Source of the DNA: Syntrophomonadaceae bacterium
GTDB taxonomy: Bacteria; Bacillota; Syntrophomonadia; Syntrophomonadales; Syntrophomonadaceae
NCBI GenBank assembly: GCA_012518685.1
Contig: JAAYRQ010000070.1
Location: 1-32,654, forward strand
Length of the DNA: 32,654 bases
Direction: 5' to 3'
Under the pieces are notes generated by a model. It was not told the DNA's origin. It saw only the letters and a list, made by a program, of their open reading frames with translations, and searched no databases. The position numbers were made by a program, and so were the translations under genes. The first letter of the stretch is position 1, and each line of letters begins with the position of its first letter. Shown here one piece after another: positions 8,479-18,482 of the stretch.

Positions 8479-9125
8479 TATATACTCTCCAGCAACTTTT
8501 TAATATCGGCAAATACTTCTTTGGGATTCCGATATCCATCAAACTCATACAGCACATCTTGGGCCTTATAATAATCTAACAAAGGATTAGTTTGCTCATG
8601 ATAAACTGTAAGTCTATTTTTAATAGTTGCTTCACTATCATCACTACGCTGAACTAGCTCACTACCACACTTATCGCAAACCCCTTCTTTTTGCGGAGGG
8701 GTAAACTTCAGGTTATAAACCGCTTTACAACTAGGACAACTAATACGATTAGCAATACGCTGAATAACTATCTCATCAGGTACAGCAATATTAATGGCCA
8801 CTTCCACTTTAGCATCCAAGCCAGACAAGACCTCATCTAAAGCCTTAGCTTGTTCGTTAGTGCGAGGAAATCCATCTAATAAAAATCCCGCCTTACAGTC
8901 ATCTTCGGCTAATCTTTCCTTAACCATTCCTATAATCACTTCATCAGGAACTAACTTGCCCTCATCCATAAAAGACTTAGCTTCTAACCCTAGTTTCGTA
9001 CCACTACTGACCGCTTCCCTTAAAATGTCCCCCGTAGAAATATGGGGAATAGGGAAATTTACCTTAATCAATTCTGCTTGTGTACCCTTACCTGCACCAG
9101 GTGGGCCCATAAGGATAATATTCAC
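8478..9125 (-). CDS. adk: Adenylate kinase (zinc LID form)
   Basis: Adenylate kinase interconverts ATP plus AMP with two ADP in the cytoplasm. The protein begins with the P-loop GPPGAGKGT (7-15), has the AMP-binding DGFPRT (84-89) and a long LID (about 126-163) carrying four cysteines (130, 133, 150, 153), which form the structural zinc site typical of Gram-positive enzymes. The length of 215 is usual. The start is GTG after AGGAGATGA. It follows secY by 14 nt and overlaps map by one base. Confidence 0.98.
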   Translation of the reverse strand: MNIILMGPPGAGKGTQAELIKVNFPIPHISTGDILREAVSSGTKLGLEAKSFMDEGKLVPDEVIIGMVKERLAEDDCKAGFLLDGFPRTNEQAKALDEVLSGLDAKVEVAINIAVPDEIVIQRIANRISCPSCKAVYNLKFTPPQKEGVCDKCGSELVQRSDDSEATIKNRLTVYHEQTNPLLDYYKAQDVLYEFDGYRNPKEVFADIKKLLESI

Positions 9126-9139
9126 GAAATCATCTCCTA

Positions 9140-10405
9140 TTATTTAACAAAACCTTCATAACTTCTTAATAGTAAATGTGACTCAATCTGTTTCATAGTA
9201 TCTAATGCAACACCTACTACAATAAGTAATGCAGTTCCACCGAACCATAAACTAGTAATACCAGTCAGCCCGATGACGAAGTTAGGCAATATCGCAATCA
9301 ATCCTAAGAAAACCCCTCCTGACAAAGTCAATCTCGATAAAATTTTATCGATATATTCGGCAGTAGGGCGACCAGGTCTTATACCTGGCACAAAGCCACC
9401 ATATTTTTTAATATTCTCTGCTACATCCATAGGGTTAAATATTATAGCCACATAGAAATAAGTAAAGAATACAATTAACAGAAAATAAAATAGATTATAA
9501 GCAACGCTACCAAAATGAAAATAAGTATTCAAAAATTGGTTAATTGTAGAATTAGGATCAGACCACGAAGCAATTGTAGCTGGGAACATCATCAATGCCA
9601 TCGCAAAGATAATAGGTATAACTCCAGCCGCATTAACCTTAATAGGTAAAAATGTACTTTGCCCACCATAGACTCTCCTACCTACTACGCGTTTAGCATA
9701 TTGTACAGGTATCCTTCGTTGACCCTCATTGACTGCAATAATAGCTACAATTATCGCTAAAGCTATTATGATAAAAAGAATAATATTGAAAAAACCAATT
9801 ATTCCCCCTGATAATTCTTGACCTACCCCAGCAATTTGGCTAGGTAGTCTAGATACAATACCAGCAAAAATAATCAAGGATATTCCATTACCAATACCAT
9901 GTTCCGTTATCATTTCACCAATCCACATCAAAAATGCCGTTCCTGCAGTTAAGGAGATAGCTATAATTAAATAAGAACCAATTCCAGGACTATTTATAGC
10001 ACCATTTTTCCCTAAAGCAAAAGACATACCTAAGGCTTGGATAAAAGCTAATACTACAGTACCATAACGGATATATTGTGCTATTACCTTACGACCTTCT
10101 TCGCCTTCCTTGGATAATTCCTCTAAACGCGGAACTATAACTTGTAATAGTTGCATAATAATAGAGGCATTAATATACGGAGTTATACTCATAGCAAAAA
10201 TACTAAACCGTTTAAAAGCACCACCAGATATTATGTCAAAAAAGCCGAATAACTGTCCACTTAATAATTGTGCAATCGCCTCTGGATTAATACCAGGGAC
10301 GGGAATATGTGCTCCTATTCTGAAAACTAGAATCATCATCAAGGTAAATAGCAATTTTCTTCTTAAATCTCCGACTTTAAAGGCCTGCCCGAATGATCCT
10401 AGCAT
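9140..10405 (-). CDS. secY: Protein translocase subunit SecY
   Basis: SecY forms the protein-conducting channel in the cytoplasmic membrane with SecE and SecG. The 421 residues contain about ten hydrophobic segments, an early HIPVPGINPEAI motif, GGAFKRFSIFAMSITPYINASIIMQ-like plug/TM2 sequence (starting near residue 61), and the conserved cytoplasmic loop GQRRIPVQYAKRVVGRR. A second loop near the C-terminus has GGFVPGIRPGRPT. Its ATG overlaps the rplO stop (TAATG), implying coupling, the arrangement typical of spc operons. Confidence 0.98.
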   Translation of the reverse strand: MLGSFGQAFKVGDLRRKLLFTLMMILVFRIGAHIPVPGINPEAIAQLLSGQLFGFFDIISGGAFKRFSIFAMSITPYINASIIMQLLQVIVPRLEELSKEGEEGRKVIAQYIRYGTVVLAFIQALGMSFALGKNGAINSPGIGSYLIIAISLTAGTAFLMWIGEMITEHGIGNGISLIIFAGIVSRLPSQIAGVGQELSGGIIGFFNIILFIIIALAIIVAIIAVNEGQRRIPVQYAKRVVGRRVYGGQSTFLPIKVNAAGVIPIIFAMALMMFPATIASWSDPNSTINQFLNTYFHFGSVAYNLFYFLLIVFFTYFYVAIIFNPMDVAENIKKYGGFVPGIRPGRPTAEYIDKILSRLTLSGGVFLGLIAILPNFVIGLTGITSLWFGGTALLIVVGVALDTMKQIESHLLLRSYEGFVK

Positions 10406-10845
10406 TAAATCACCTCTACTTTACCGCCTTTAGCAGTAACTTTCTCTTCTGCTTGTTTGCTAATTTTGTGTGTCTTAATATTTAAAGACTTTTCTAATTC
10501 ACCTTCACCTAGTATTTTAACACCATCTTTTACAGACTTAATTATACCATTTTCTTGTAATAGTTCAGGTGTTATTTCGGTACCATCAGGAAAAACATTA
10601 AGTTCCCTAAGATTTACGATAGCATATTCCTTTTTGAATATATTAGTAAATCCGCGCTTGGGAAGCCTTCTGTAAAGAGGCATTTGCCCACCTTCAAACC
10701 CAGGTCTAACCCCACCGCCAGAGCGGGATTTTTGACCTTTATGTCCCCGAGTAGATGTTTTGCCGTGTCCAGAACCAATACCTCTACCTACTCTTTTCGC
10801 TTTTTTATTAGCACCAGGTGAAGATTTTAATTCATGCAGTTTCAC
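10405..10845 (-). CDS. rplO: 50S ribosomal protein L15
   Basis: L15 is a late-assembly protein of the large subunit. The 146-residue product opens [21 protein letters not shown] and continues through the glycine/arginine-rich extension [20 protein letters not shown], with the globular C-terminal half ending AKGGKVEVI. The start is GTG with GGGAGG upstream. It lies 18 nt after rpmD and overlaps secY by one base. Confidence 0.98.
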   Translation of the reverse strand: MKLHELKSSPGANKKAKRVGRGIGSGHGKTSTRGHKGQKSRSGGGVRPGFEGGQMPLYRRLPKRGFTNIFKKEYAIVNLRELNVFPDGTEITPELLQENGIIKSVKDGVKILGEGELEKSLNIKTHKISKQAEEKVTAKGGKVEVI

Positions 10846-10863
10846 CTTGAAACCTCCCTACTA

Positions 10864-11049
10864 TTAATCTAACTCTTCTACTTTTAGCAGATGTTTAACT
10901 TTATTGACTTGACCCCTGATTTCAGGACGATCGTCTTTAACTACACTATGGTTTAATTTCCTTAAGCCTAAGCTTTTAACCGTCGCCTTTTGAGTTTTGG
11001 GGCAGCCTATTGTACTTTTGGTCAATGTAATTTTAATTTGATTAGCCAA
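10864..11049 (-). CDS. rpmD: 50S ribosomal protein L30
   Basis: L30 is a small peripheral protein of the large subunit. The 61 residues match the family along their whole length ([23 protein letters not shown], then [15 protein letters not shown]). The start is TTG at 11049, with AAGGAGGG about seven bases upstream. It lies between rpsE and rplO as expected. A cysteine at position 16 stands where Arg or Lys is more common. Confidence 0.97.
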   Translation of the reverse strand: MANQIKITLTKSTIGCPKTQKATVKSLGLRKLNHSVVKDDRPEIRGQVNKVKHLLKVEELD

Positions 11050-11061
11050 GTGTCTCCCTCC

Positions 11062-11565
11062 TTAGCCTAGTATCTCATTTATAGTTTTACCCCTTTGCCG
11101 AGCGACATCTTCAACCCGCTTAAGGTTTTTCAAGCCTTCCATAGTCGCATTAACCATACTAATAGGGTTAGCAGAACCTAATGATTTAGTTAGAATATCT
11201 TTAACTCCAGCAGCTTCTAGAACAGCTCTTACTGGACCGCCAGCAATAACACCTGTACCAGGAGCAGCAGGTTTTAATAAAACTTGGCCTGCACCAAACT
11301 TCCCTACTAAAGGATGGGGAATTGTTCGCTCATCAATAAGAGGTATAGTAATAAGATTCTTTTTCGCATCTTCCACAGCTTTCCTAATTGCTTCTGGAAC
11401 TTCTACAGCCTTACCTTTGCCAACTCCAACTCGTCCTTCGCCATCACCTACAACTACTAGGGCACTAAAGTTAAAGCGGCGTCCACCTTTAACAACTTTG
11501 GCTACTCTTCTTATATTAACTACTTTTTCTATAAATTCAGGAGTTGTTTGTTCCTTGTTAATCAT
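11062..11565 (-). CDS. rpsE: 30S ribosomal protein S5
   Basis: S5 helps maintain decoding accuracy and the mRNA entry channel. The protein shows the dsRBD-like N-terminal domain ([20 protein letters not shown]), the [25 protein letters not shown] segment, and the C-terminal [20 protein letters not shown]. Two adjacent ATG codons are possible; the second (11565) lies six bases from GGAGG and is preferred over 11568, which is three bases away. The resulting length is 167 residues. Confidence 0.97.
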   Translation of the reverse strand: MINKEQTTPEFIEKVVNIRRVAKVVKGGRRFNFSALVVVGDGEGRVGVGKGKAVEVPEAIRKAVEDAKKNLITIPLIDERTIPHPLVGKFGAGQVLLKPAAPGTGVIAGGPVRAVLEAAGVKDILTKSLGSANPISMVNATMEGLKNLKRVEDVARQRGKTINEILG

Positions 11566-11586
11566 CATTTCCCTCCTTTAAATATT

Positions 11587-11952
11587 TTAAAATTGTAATC
11601 CGCCTTCTCTAGCCGCATCAGCTAAAGCAGCTACTTTACCGTGATATTTATAACCACTACGGTCAAATACTACCGAAGTAATACCATTATCTTGGGCTAT
11701 TTTAGCTATGTGAGCCCCTACTCTTTTAGCAGCTTCAATATTAGTTTTATTAGTTAAATCACTTAACTCCTTATCTAAAGTAGAAGCCGATGCTAGAGTA
11801 ACCCCTTTTTGGTCATCGATAATTTGTACATAAATATGATTCAAACTTTTATATACGCATAATCTAGGGCTTTCAGCCGTACCCGAAATCTTCTTACGAA
11901 CCCTTTTTTGTTTACTTTTTCTAATATCATTACGAATAGGTTTTTTAAACAA
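11587..11952 (-). CDS. rplR: 50S ribosomal protein L18
   Basis: L18 binds 5S rRNA in the central protuberance. The protein has [20 protein letters not shown], then [24 protein letters not shown], and ends with the invariant [15 protein letters not shown] favour a TTG start at 11952: AGGAG lies eight bases upstream and the product then begins MFKKPIRN, matching the family opening. A GTG at 11961 adds three residues but has its SD almost touching the start codon. Confidence 0.95.
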   Translation of the reverse strand: MFKKPIRNDIRKSKQKRVRKKISGTAESPRLCVYKSLNHIYVQIIDDQKGVTLASASTLDKELSDLTNKTNIEAAKRVGAHIAKIAQDNGITSVVFDRSGYKYHGKVAALADAAREGGLQF

Positions 11953-11974
11953 CTTGCTCACTCCTTCCTATCAG

Positions 11975-12514
11975 CTATTTAGCCCCTGCTTTACCAGCTT
12001 TACGCCTAATAATCTCATTTTCATACTTTATACCCTTACCCTTATAAGGTTCAGGTTTTCTTATAGCACGAATATGAGCCGCAGTATTACCCACAAGTTG
12101 TTTATCTATACCCTTTACCGTAATCCTTGTAACGGCTGGCACTTCAAACTCTATCCCTTCGGGTGGATCAAGTTCAACTGGATGTGAAAATCCAATATTA
12201 ATAACTAATTTACTACCTTGCAGTTGGGCTCTATACCCTACTCCAACTAATTCAAGCTTCTTTTCATAGCCATTAGTTACACCTTCCACCATATTGCTTA
12301 ATAACGAGCGAGTTAGACCATGTAAAGCCCTATGATCTTTTTCATCACTAGGTCTAGTTAATATTAGCTCATTTTCCACCTGCTCAATATTTATTTCTGC
12401 AGGTAAATCCTTAGTCAAAGCCCCCTTAGGACCTTTTACAGTAACAAGACTACCGTCCTTTTTCACTTCTACGCCTTTGGGTAGGCTGATAGGCTTTTTA
12501 CCAATTGGTGACAC
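11975..12514 (-). CDS. rplF: 50S ribosomal protein L6
   Basis: L6 lies next to the sarcin-ricin loop and the factor-binding site. The 179 residues comprise the two duplicated domains of the family, from [16 protein letters not shown] at the start to the C-terminal [24 protein letters not shown] signature. The start is GTG behind GAAGGAGGAG. It is 18 nt downstream of rpsH and 13 nt upstream of the longer rplR start. Confidence 0.98.
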   Translation of the reverse strand: MSPIGKKPISLPKGVEVKKDGSLVTVKGPKGALTKDLPAEINIEQVENELILTRPSDEKDHRALHGLTRSLLSNMVEGVTNGYEKKLELVGVGYRAQLQGSKLVINIGFSHPVELDPPEGIEFEVPAVTRITVKGIDKQLVGNTAAHIRAIRKPEPYKGKGIKYENEIIRRKAGKAGAK

Positions 12515-12532
12515 AGTTCACTCCTCCTTCAG

Positions 12533-12931
12533 CTACCATATATAACATATAACTTCTCCGCCAAGACCAGCTTTGCGGGCATTCTTATCAGTCATCAACC
12601 CTTGGGATGTTGAAATAATGGCAATTCCTAAGCCTCCTAGAACTTTAGGAACTTCATCCTTTTTAACATATACTCTCAAGCCAGGCTTACTGATTCTTTT
12701 AAGTCCAGTAATAACCTTTTCATTATTTTGGCCATACTTGAGGTATAACCTAATAACTCCTTGCTTCCCATCAGCTATATATTCAAAATCCTTGATGTAC
12801 CCTTCATCTTTCAAAATTTCAGCTAAACCTAACTTAATTTTTGAACTAGGCACTTCAACGGTTTCATGCATGACCATATTCCCGTTCCTGATACGAGTCA
12901 GAAAATCGGCTACTGGATCAGTCATGACCAT
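12533..12931 (-). CDS. rpsH: 30S ribosomal protein S8
   Basis: S8 binds the central domain of 16S rRNA. The protein reads [17 protein letters not shown] at the start and ends with the conserved [13 protein letters not shown], giving 132 residues. I use ATG at 12931, which has AAAGGAGG eight bases upstream and gives the family N-terminus; the frame stays open further upstream but the longer version would translate its own SD. In enterobacteria S8 represses the spc operon; no leader mimic was recognised here. Confidence 0.97.
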   Translation of the reverse strand: MVMTDPVADFLTRIRNGNMVMHETVEVPSSKIKLGLAEILKDEGYIKDFEYIADGKQGVIRLYLKYGQNNEKVITGLKRISKPGLRVYVKKDEVPKVLGGLGIAIISTSQGLMTDKNARKAGLGGEVICYIW

Positions 12932-12956
12932 ACTTATACCTCCTTTACATAACAAC

Positions 12957-13142
12957 CTACCAACTTGATTTGGTTACTCCAGGGAGTTCTCCCTTATGGG
13001 CAAGCTCTCTAAAGCAAATCCTGCATACTCCGAATTTACGCATATAAGCTCTAGGTCTTCCACATATCCTACATCTGTTATAACTACGCACTTCATATTT
13101 TTGCGGTTTTTGTTGTTTAGCAATCATTGCTTTTTTCGTCAT
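12957..13142 (-). CDS. rpsN: 30S ribosomal protein S14, zinc type (S14Z)
   Basis: This is the short zinc-binding form of S14 (61 residues), with Cys24, Cys27, Cys40 and Cys43 in the pattern CRIC-x12-CRIC. It ends in the family's characteristic [11 protein letters not shown]. The type Z form is common in Gram-positive and thermophilic lineages, and no C-minus paralog is seen in the window. The ATG follows the rplE stop by 11 nt. Confidence 0.98.
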   Translation of the reverse strand: MTKKAMIAKQQKPQKYEVRSYNRCRICGRPRAYMRKFGVCRICFRELAHKGELPGVTKSSW

Positions 13143-13153
13143 TTAATTACCCC

Positions 13154-13690
13154 CTATCTAAAAGGCATTCCCATTTCTTTAAGTAGCTCTCTAGCTTCTT
13201 CATCAGTTTTCGCAGTAGTAACTATAATAACCTCTAAGCCTCTGATTTTATCAATCTTATCATAATCAATTTCAGGAAAAATCGTCTGTTCCTTAATACC
13301 TAAGGAATAATTACCTCTACCATCAAAAGCGTTAGCAGATACCCCTCTAAAGTCACGCACCCTAGGTAGCGAAAAATTAATAAGTCTATCTAAAAACTCA
13401 TACATTCTTTCCCCGCGTAAGGTAACCTTACAACCAATAGACATACCTTCCCTTAGCTTATAAGTAGCAATAGATTTTTTAGCTTTAGTAATAACAGGTT
13501 TTTGACCAGAGATAATTGTTAGGTCATTTACTGCACCATCGAGTGCCTTAGGGTTTTGCACCGCTTCCCCTACCCCTATATTTAAAACTACTTTATCTAT
13601 TTTAGGTACTTGCATAATATTTTTATATTGAAACTTCTCCATTAATTTTGGAGTAACTTCATTTTTATATTGTTCGTATAACCTCGCCAT
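13154..13690 (-). CDS. rplE: 50S ribosomal protein L5
   Basis: L5 binds 5S rRNA and contacts P-site tRNA. The 178 residues show the N-terminal [20 protein letters not shown], then [32 protein letters not shown], and the C-terminal [20 protein letters not shown]. The start is ATG. It lies 30 nt after rplX. Standard length and content. Confidence 0.98.
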   Translation of the reverse strand: MARLYEQYKNEVTPKLMEKFQYKNIMQVPKIDKVVLNIGVGEAVQNPKALDGAVNDLTIISGQKPVITKAKKSIATYKLREGMSIGCKVTLRGERMYEFLDRLINFSLPRVRDFRGVSANAFDGRGNYSLGIKEQTIFPEIDYDKIDKIRGLEVIIVTTAKTDEEARELLKEMGMPFR

Positions 13691-13720
13691 TTAGCATTTA
13701 TCCTCCCTTCATGGAGATTA

Positions 13721-14032
13721 TTAGTCAATTACTTCTCCGCATTTCTTGCAGTATCTTACTTTCTCATTATTACTTAAAATTTTTACACCTACTCGAGTCG
13801 GTTTGTTACATCTGTCGCAGACTAACATAACATTAGACATATTAAGCGGTGACTCTATTCTGTTAATACCACCTTGTGGTAAAGCCCGAGTTGGCTTCTG
13901 ATGCTTCTTGACTCGGTTAACACCTTCTACTACAACTCTGCCTTCTCTAGGTAGTACCCTTAATACCTTACCTTTTTTACCATTATCCTTGCCAGCTATA
14001 ACAAGGACATTGTCACCCTTTTTAATCCGCAA
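13721..14032 (-). CDS. rplX: 50S ribosomal protein L24
   Basis: L24 is an assembly initiator that binds 23S rRNA near the exit tunnel. It has the KOW motif in MRIKKGDNVLVIAGKDNGKKGKVLR (given here in part as KKGDNVLVIAGKDNGKKGKV) and a C-terminal CDRC...CKKCG pair of cysteine knuckles typical of clostridial L24. The 103-residue protein starts with TTG at 14032, six bases after GGAGGTG. It follows rplN by 18 nt. Confidence 0.97.
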   Translation of the reverse strand: MRIKKGDNVLVIAGKDNGKKGKVLRVLPREGRVVVEGVNRVKKHQKPTRALPQGGINRIESPLNMSNVMLVCDRCNKPTRVGVKILSNNEKVRYCKKCGEVID

Positions 14033-14050
14033 TTACTACACCTCCATCGA

Positions 14051-14419
14051 CTAAAGGACTTCTGGAGCCAAAGATATAATTTTCATAAAATTTTTTTCCC
14101 TTAGTTCCCTGGCTACGGGTCCAAAAATACGGGTTCCCTTAGGGTTTTGGTTATCATCAATAATAACGGCAGCATTTTCCGAAAAAGAAATATAAGAGCC
14201 GTCATTTCTTCTGACTTCTTTCTTAGTTCTAACTACGACCGCCTTAACGATTTCACCTTTTTTGACTACTCCACCAGGAGCAGCTTCCTTAACCGAAGCT
14301 ATGATGACATCGCCTACAGTAGCATATCTTTTCTTAGAACCACCTAAGACTTTTATACATAAAACCTTCTTAGCTCCAGTGTTATCTCCTACTTGGAGCA
14401 TCGTTTCTTGTTGAATCAC
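14051..14419 (-). CDS. rplN: 50S ribosomal protein L14
   Basis: L14 forms part of the 30S-50S interface. The 122 residues begin [17 protein letters not shown] and include the family signature around [20 protein letters not shown] and ending [12 protein letters not shown]. The start is GTG after GGGAGG. It lies 13 nt from rpsQ. No anomalies. Confidence 0.98.
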   Translation of the reverse strand: MIQQETMLQVGDNTGAKKVLCIKVLGGSKKRYATVGDVIIASVKEAAPGGVVKKGEIVKAVVVRTKKEVRRNDGSYISFSENAAVIIDDNQNPKGTRIFGPVARELREKNFMKIISLAPEVL

Positions 14420-14432
14420 TTTGTAGCCTCCC

Positions 14433-14702
14433 TTACTGCAAAGTCTTAGCTTTTTTAACTATTTCTATAAGCCTAAATCTTTTATCTTTGCTAATAGGGC
14501 GAGTTTCCATAATTCTAACGATATCGCCGGTTTTAGCTTCATTGTTCTCATCGTGAACTTTGTATTTTTTACTAGTTTTGATAGTCTTTTTATACAAAGG
14601 ATGGCGTTTAACAGTTTCTACACTAACGGTAATCGTTTTTTCCATTTTATCGCTAGTTACTGTTCCTAGCCTAACCTTTCTGTTTCCTTGGTTCTCAGCC
14701 AC
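14433..14702 (-). CDS. rpsQ: 30S ribosomal protein S17
   Basis: S17 is an OB-fold protein that binds the 5' domain of 16S rRNA. The 89 residues contain [37 protein letters not shown] and the [13 protein letters not shown] signature. The start is GTG, eight bases behind GGAGG. It sits between rpmC and rplN as in other S10 operons. Confidence 0.98.
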   Translation of the reverse strand: MAENQGNRKVRLGTVTSDKMEKTITVSVETVKRHPLYKKTIKTSKKYKVHDENNEAKTGDIVRIMETRPISKDKRFRLIEIVKKAKTLQ

Positions 14703-14717
14703 CGTTTGACCTCCTTA

Positions 14718-14921
14718 TTAGCTATTACTTTGGGCTAATTCCCTTTGTCTAATAACTGTTTTACATCTTGCAATATTTTTCCTAACTTCCCTAATTCTCA
14801 TAGGGTTATCTAATTGACCGGTAGCAAGTTGAAATCTTAAATTAAACAATTCCTCTTTATAATCTGAAACTTTTTTGTTTAATTCTTCGTCGGTTAGCTC
14901 CCTTATTCTACTAGCTTTCAC
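14718..14921 (-). CDS. rpmC: 50S ribosomal protein L29
   Basis: L29 is at the polypeptide exit and helps dock trigger factor and SRP. The product is a two-helix hairpin with [21 protein letters not shown], the most conserved part of the family. I choose the GTG at 14921, which gives [14 protein letters not shown] as in related L29 proteins (67 residues); GTG codons at 14930 and 14933 would add three or four residues. The start lies within the last codons of rplP, overlapping by 11 nt, so translation is probably coupled. Confidence 0.95.
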   Translation of the reverse strand: MKASRIRELTDEELNKKVSDYKEELFNLRFQLATGQLDNPMRIREVRKNIARCKTVIRQRELAQSNS

Positions 14922-15345
14922 TAACCTCACCACCCATTTCTTCTCTTTTTACAAACTTACACTTAACGGGAAGTTTATGTGCCGCAAGTCTCATCGCTTC
15001 CCTAGCAACCTCTTCTTCAACACCAGATAACTCAAACATAATACGGCCTGGCTTCACTACAGCTACCCAATGTTCTGGAGAGCCTTTCCCTTTACCCATA
15101 CGAGTTTCTGCAGGTTTTTCAGTAATAGGTCTATCGGGAAATATCTTAATCCACAACTTACCGCCTCTTTTAATATATCTATTAATCGCAATACGGGCAG
15201 CTTCTATTTGTCTATTAGTAATCCAAGCAGGTTCAAGTGCCTGTAAGCCATATTCACCATAAGTTATAGTGTTACCCTTGTTAGCTTTTCCTGCCAAGCT
15301 AGGACGATGTTGTTTTCTACGCTTAACTCTTTTTGGGGTAAGCAT
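14911..15345 (-). CDS. rplP: 50S ribosomal protein L16
   Basis: L16 sits near the A-site tRNA elbow. The 144 residues start [17 protein letters not shown], and include [20 protein letters not shown] and [20 protein letters not shown], all characteristic. The ATG overlaps the rpsC stop (TAATG). The 3' end overlaps rpmC by 11 nt. Confidence 0.98.
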   Translation of the reverse strand: MLTPKRVKRRKQHRPSLAGKANKGNTITYGEYGLQALEPAWITNRQIEAARIAINRYIKRGGKLWIKIFPDRPITEKPAETRMGKGKGSPEHWVAVVKPGRIMFELSGVEEEVAREAMRLAAHKLPVKCKFVKREEMGGEVSES

Positions 15346-16019
15346 TATTTACCTGCCTCCTCCACTTCTTTCTCATTAGGTCTTTTCTTAGCTTCAGGTA
15401 GAATTTCACCCTTATTAATCCAGACCTTGACCCCTAATTTACCATAAGTAGTGTTAGCTTCAGCGAAGCCATAATCAATGTCAGCTCTTAAAGTGTGAAG
15501 CGGTACTTTACCTTCTGCATACCATTCAGTTCTAGCAATTTCAGCTCCACCTAAACGGCCAGAAATGGCAATTTTAATACCTTCGCCACCAGCCCTTAGG
15601 GTTCTACTGACAGTTTGCTTCATAGCCCTTCTAAAAGAAACCCTTTTTTCTAATTGTTGGGCTACATTTTCCGCTACTATTTGAGCATCTATTTCAGGTT
15701 TCTTAATCTCTTGAATATTAATATTAATATTCTTACCCGTCATTTTAATAAGATCATTTTTCAATGCTTCTACTTCATTACCACCACGACCTATTACAAT
15801 ACCAGGCTTTGCCGTATGGATAGTAATCCTTACCCTGTTACCAGTCCTTTGAATTTCTATCTTAGCAATCCCAGCTATATAAAAACGGTCTTTAATTAAC
15901 TGTCTTATTTTATAGTCTTCATGTAAAAGATCAGCATAATCACGGTCGGCATACCAATTGGAATCCCAGTCCTTAATAACTCCAATTCTAAATCCTTTTG
16001 GATGTACCTTTTGACCCAC
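15345..16019 (-). CDS. rpsC: 30S ribosomal protein S3
   Basis: S3 lies at the mRNA entry and has helicase activity with S4 and S5. The 224-residue protein has the N-terminal [19 protein letters not shown], a KH type II domain with the [10 protein letters not shown] loop ([10 protein letters not shown]), and the C-terminal domain with [15 protein letters not shown]. It ends with a charged tail. The GTG start overlaps the rplV stop as TAGTG. It overlaps rplP by one base. Confidence 0.98.
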   Translation of the reverse strand: MGQKVHPKGFRIGVIKDWDSNWYADRDYADLLHEDYKIRQLIKDRFYIAGIAKIEIQRTGNRVRITIHTAKPGIVIGRGGNEVEALKNDLIKMTGKNININIQEIKKPEIDAQIVAENVAQQLEKRVSFRRAMKQTVSRTLRAGGEGIKIAISGRLGGAEIARTEWYAEGKVPLHTLRADIDYGFAEANTTYGKLGVKVWINKGEILPEAKKRPNEKEVEEAGK

Positions 16020-16360
16020 TATTTAACCTCCCTTTCTCTGAGTACTACGGTTATATGACTAGTTCTGTGTCGTCTAACATCTGCTCTCCCATATGCTCTA
16101 GGACGCATTCTTTTAATTATTGGTCCTTCGTCAACCATAATCTCAGATATAAACAATTCATCTGCATCCATATCATAATTATGTTCAGCGTTAGCTACTG
16201 CAGATTGTAATACCTTGTTAATTAGAGGAGCTGGTCTTTTATTCGTATATCTTAAGATTCCAGCAGCTTCCCTAACATCTTTGCCTCTAACCAAATCTGC
16301 TACCTGACGAGCTTTCATAGGAGATATCCGCAAATAGCGAGCCACGGCTCTAGCTTCCAT
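16019..16360 (-). CDS. rplV: 50S ribosomal protein L22
   Basis: L22 lines the nascent-peptide exit tunnel. The protein opens [20 protein letters not shown], and the long beta-hairpin loop is seen in [21 protein letters not shown] choose ATG at 16360 (113 residues) because it gives the family N-terminus and lies about 10 bases after AAGGGGG; a TTG at 16366 would add two residues and is also possible. The stop overlaps the rpsC GTG. Confidence 0.96.
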   Translation of the reverse strand: MEARAVARYLRISPMKARQVADLVRGKDVREAAGILRYTNKRPAPLINKVLQSAVANAEHNYDMDADELFISEIMVDEGPIIKRMRPRAYGRADVRRHRTSHITVVLREREVK

Positions 16361-16378
16361 AATCAAATTGCCCCCTTC

Positions 16379-16663
16379 CTACTTCGCTCTACTTGTTTTT
16401 TCGTTTTTACCAGCATGACCTCGATAAGTTCTAGTCGAAGCAAACTCCCCTAACTTCATACCTACCATATCTTCAGTAACATATACCGGAATATGTTTAC
16501 GCCCATCGTGAACGGCAATAGTATGCCCAATCATTTGTGGCATAATAGTAGAACGCCTCGACCAAGTTTTAATAACCTTTTTTTGGTTACTTTCATTCAT
16601 GCTATTAATTCTATTTAACAACTTTTCTTCACAGTAAGGTCCTTTTTTTAGTGACCTGCCCAT
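16379..16663 (-). CDS. rpsS: 30S ribosomal protein S19
   Basis: S19 is a 30S head protein next to S13. The 94 residues are typical: [19 protein letters not shown], then [20 protein letters not shown] and [16 protein letters not shown]. The start is ATG. It lies 13 nt downstream of rplB. Confidence 0.98.
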   Translation of the reverse strand: MGRSLKKGPYCEEKLLNRINSMNESNQKKVIKTWSRRSTIMPQMIGHTIAVHDGRKHIPVYVTEDMVGMKLGEFASTRTYRGHAGKNEKTSRAK

Positions 16664-16676
16664 TTAAAGACCTCCT

Positions 16677-17501
16677 TTACTTGCGTTTCCTTACAATCAT
16701 ATTATCAGATGGTTTTTTCCGACGAGTTTTGCCGCCAATAGCAATTTTACCCCAAGGAGAAACAGGATATTTCCTCCCAATAGGAGCCCGCCCTTCCCCT
16801 CCACCATGAGGGTGATCAACAGGGTTCATAGCCGACCCTCTAACATGGGGTCTTTTACCCATCCAGCGGGATCTACCTGCTTTACCTATAGTAATATTTT
16901 CATAATCTAGATTACCTACCTGCCCGATCGTAGCCCGACAAGTTAAGTGAACCAAACGAACTTCACCAGAAGGAAGCCTTACATGTGCATAAGCCCCTTC
17001 TTTAGCCATCAGCTGGGCTACCGCACCAGCTGAGCGTACTAATTGTCCACCTTTACCAGGACGAAGTTCAATATTATGAATAAGTGAACCAACGGGGATA
17101 TCCTTAAGTTGTAATGAATTACCTGCTTTAATATCCGCATTAGCACCAGCTTCTACAATATCGCCTACCTTAAGATTATTAGGGGCAATAATGTAAGCTT
17201 TATAACCATCAGCATAATGCAAAAGAGCAATATTAGCTGAACGGTTAGGGTCATATTCAATAGCTGCTACCTTGGCAGGAACCCCTTCCTTAGTACGCTT
17301 AAAATCAATTATTCTATATAGTCTTTTATGTCCGCCCCCACGATTTCTAACCGTAGTACGCCCATATACATTTCTTCCTCCCGAACTTTTCAAAGGAGCA
17401 GTCAAAGATTTTTCAGGTTCCTTTTTAGTTAGCTCGTCAAAAGAAATAACTGTCATATGTCTTCTACTAGGTGTTGTCGGTCTATATTTTTTAATAGACA
17501 T
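16677..17501 (-). CDS. rplB: 50S ribosomal protein L2
   Basis: L2 is a primary 23S rRNA binder needed for subunit association and close to the peptidyl transferase centre. The 274 residues include the N-terminal [20 protein letters not shown] and the strongly conserved [20 protein letters not shown] near the C-terminus, with the catalytic-centre His in HPHGGG. The start is ATG. The gap to rplW is 29 nt. Confidence 0.99.
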   Translation of the reverse strand: MSIKKYRPTTPSRRHMTVISFDELTKKEPEKSLTAPLKSSGGRNVYGRTTVRNRGGGHKRLYRIIDFKRTKEGVPAKVAAIEYDPNRSANIALLHYADGYKAYIIAPNNLKVGDIVEAGANADIKAGNSLQLKDIPVGSLIHNIELRPGKGGQLVRSAGAVAQLMAKEGAYAHVRLPSGEVRLVHLTCRATIGQVGNLDYENITIGKAGRSRWMGKRPHVRGSAMNPVDHPHGGGEGRAPIGRKYPVSPWGKIAIGGKTRRKKPSDNMIVRKRK

Positions 17502-17530
17502 TAATTAATTCCCTCCTTAAAGCTATTTGA

Positions 17531-17818
17531 CTACATACCTTCAAATATCCGTATTTTATGACCTGGTTTCAAAGTCACAATAGCTTTTTTGCGACTAGGC
17601 GTTTTGCCTTCAAATCTTCCCATTCTCTTAGTTTTGCCTGGCATATTCATAGTAGAAACTTTAAGCACATTTACTTTAAATATGTTTTCAATAGCATTTT
17701 TAATTTCAGTTTTATTAGCCTTTTTATCAACAATAAAAGTATATTTATTATCAGCTAACAAATCCATCGACTTTTCTGTGATAACAGGCTTAATAATAAT
17801 GTCTCGAAAATCTCTCAT
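17531..17818 (-). CDS. rplW: 50S ribosomal protein L23
   Basis: L23 is the exit-site docking point for trigger factor and SRP. The 95-residue protein shows [20 protein letters not shown], then [19 protein letters not shown] and the extended loop [20 protein letters not shown]. Its ATG overlaps the rplD stop (TAATG), implying coupled translation. Confidence 0.98.
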   Translation of the reverse strand: MRDFRDIIIKPVITEKSMDLLADNKYTFIVDKKANKTEIKNAIENIFKVNVLKVSTMNMPGKTKRMGRFEGKTPSRKKAIVTLKPGHKIRIFEGM

Positions 17819-18441
17819 TAGGCAAACACCTCCTCTACTCTAGCTACCGCATCCTTAGTAATGAGCAGAGTATCGTATTTTAAAAGATCATACACATTAA
17901 CAAAGTCAACCCTTAAAGGCTTAACACCAGGAATATTTCGTGCTGATTTTGTTACATTTTCATTAGCATCTAGGGTAACTACTAAAGTTTTATTATTAAT
18001 ATTTAGATTACTTAAAGTTTTAACCATTTCTTTCGTCTTAGGTTCATTAAATTCTAACTTATCTACAACTATGATACTGTTTTCCTTAACCTTGGTAGAA
18101 TAAGCAGATTTTAAAGCCAACCTTCTCACCTTTTTGGGCAAACGATATGAATAATCTTTTGGTCTAGGTCCAAAAGCTACTCCACCACCAACCCAGACTG
18201 GATTTCTAGTGCTTCCCACCCGAGCACGGCCAGTTCCTTTTTGTCTCCAGGGCTTTCTGCCCCCACCTCTTACTTCTGCTCTAGTTTTCGTAGAGCTGGT
18301 CCCAAGTCTTTTATTAGCTAATTGCATTTTAACAAAATCCGCCATCACAGCTTCATTTGGTTCAATTCCAAAAATACTATCATTTAAGTCTAGCTCACCA
18401 ATTTGGGCCCCGCTCATATCATATAAATTAACCTTAGGCAT
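17818..18441 (-). CDS. rplD: 50S ribosomal protein L4
   Basis: L4 has a globular domain and a long loop that reaches the exit tunnel. The loop is seen in [20 protein letters not shown] followed by [19 protein letters not shown]. The 207 residues are normal length. The start is ATG. In enterobacteria L4 represses the S10 operon; that mechanism is not established in Bacillota. It follows rplC by 41 nt. Confidence 0.98.
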   Translation of the reverse strand: MPKVNLYDMSGAQIGELDLNDSIFGIEPNEAVMADFVKMQLANKRLGTSSTKTRAEVRGGGRKPWRQKGTGRARVGSTRNPVWVGGGVAFGPRPKDYSYRLPKKVRRLALKSAYSTKVKENSIIVVDKLEFNEPKTKEMVKTLSNLNINNKTLVVTLDANENVTKSARNIPGVKPLRVDFVNVYDLLKYDTLLITKDAVARVEEVFA

Positions 18442-18482
18442 TTATTCATAACCTCCTCATTTTCAGTAGTGCTTAAACTTAC

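Noticed and set aside
12931-12955. Longer rpsH start adding eight residues (MLCKGGIS)
   Set aside because: It would translate through the AAAGGAGG ribosome-binding site; the ATG at 12931 gives the normal S8 N-terminus.
12573-12968. A 131-codon plus-strand open frame over rpsH
   Set aside because: It is antisense to a clear S8 gene and has no SD or recognisable motif.
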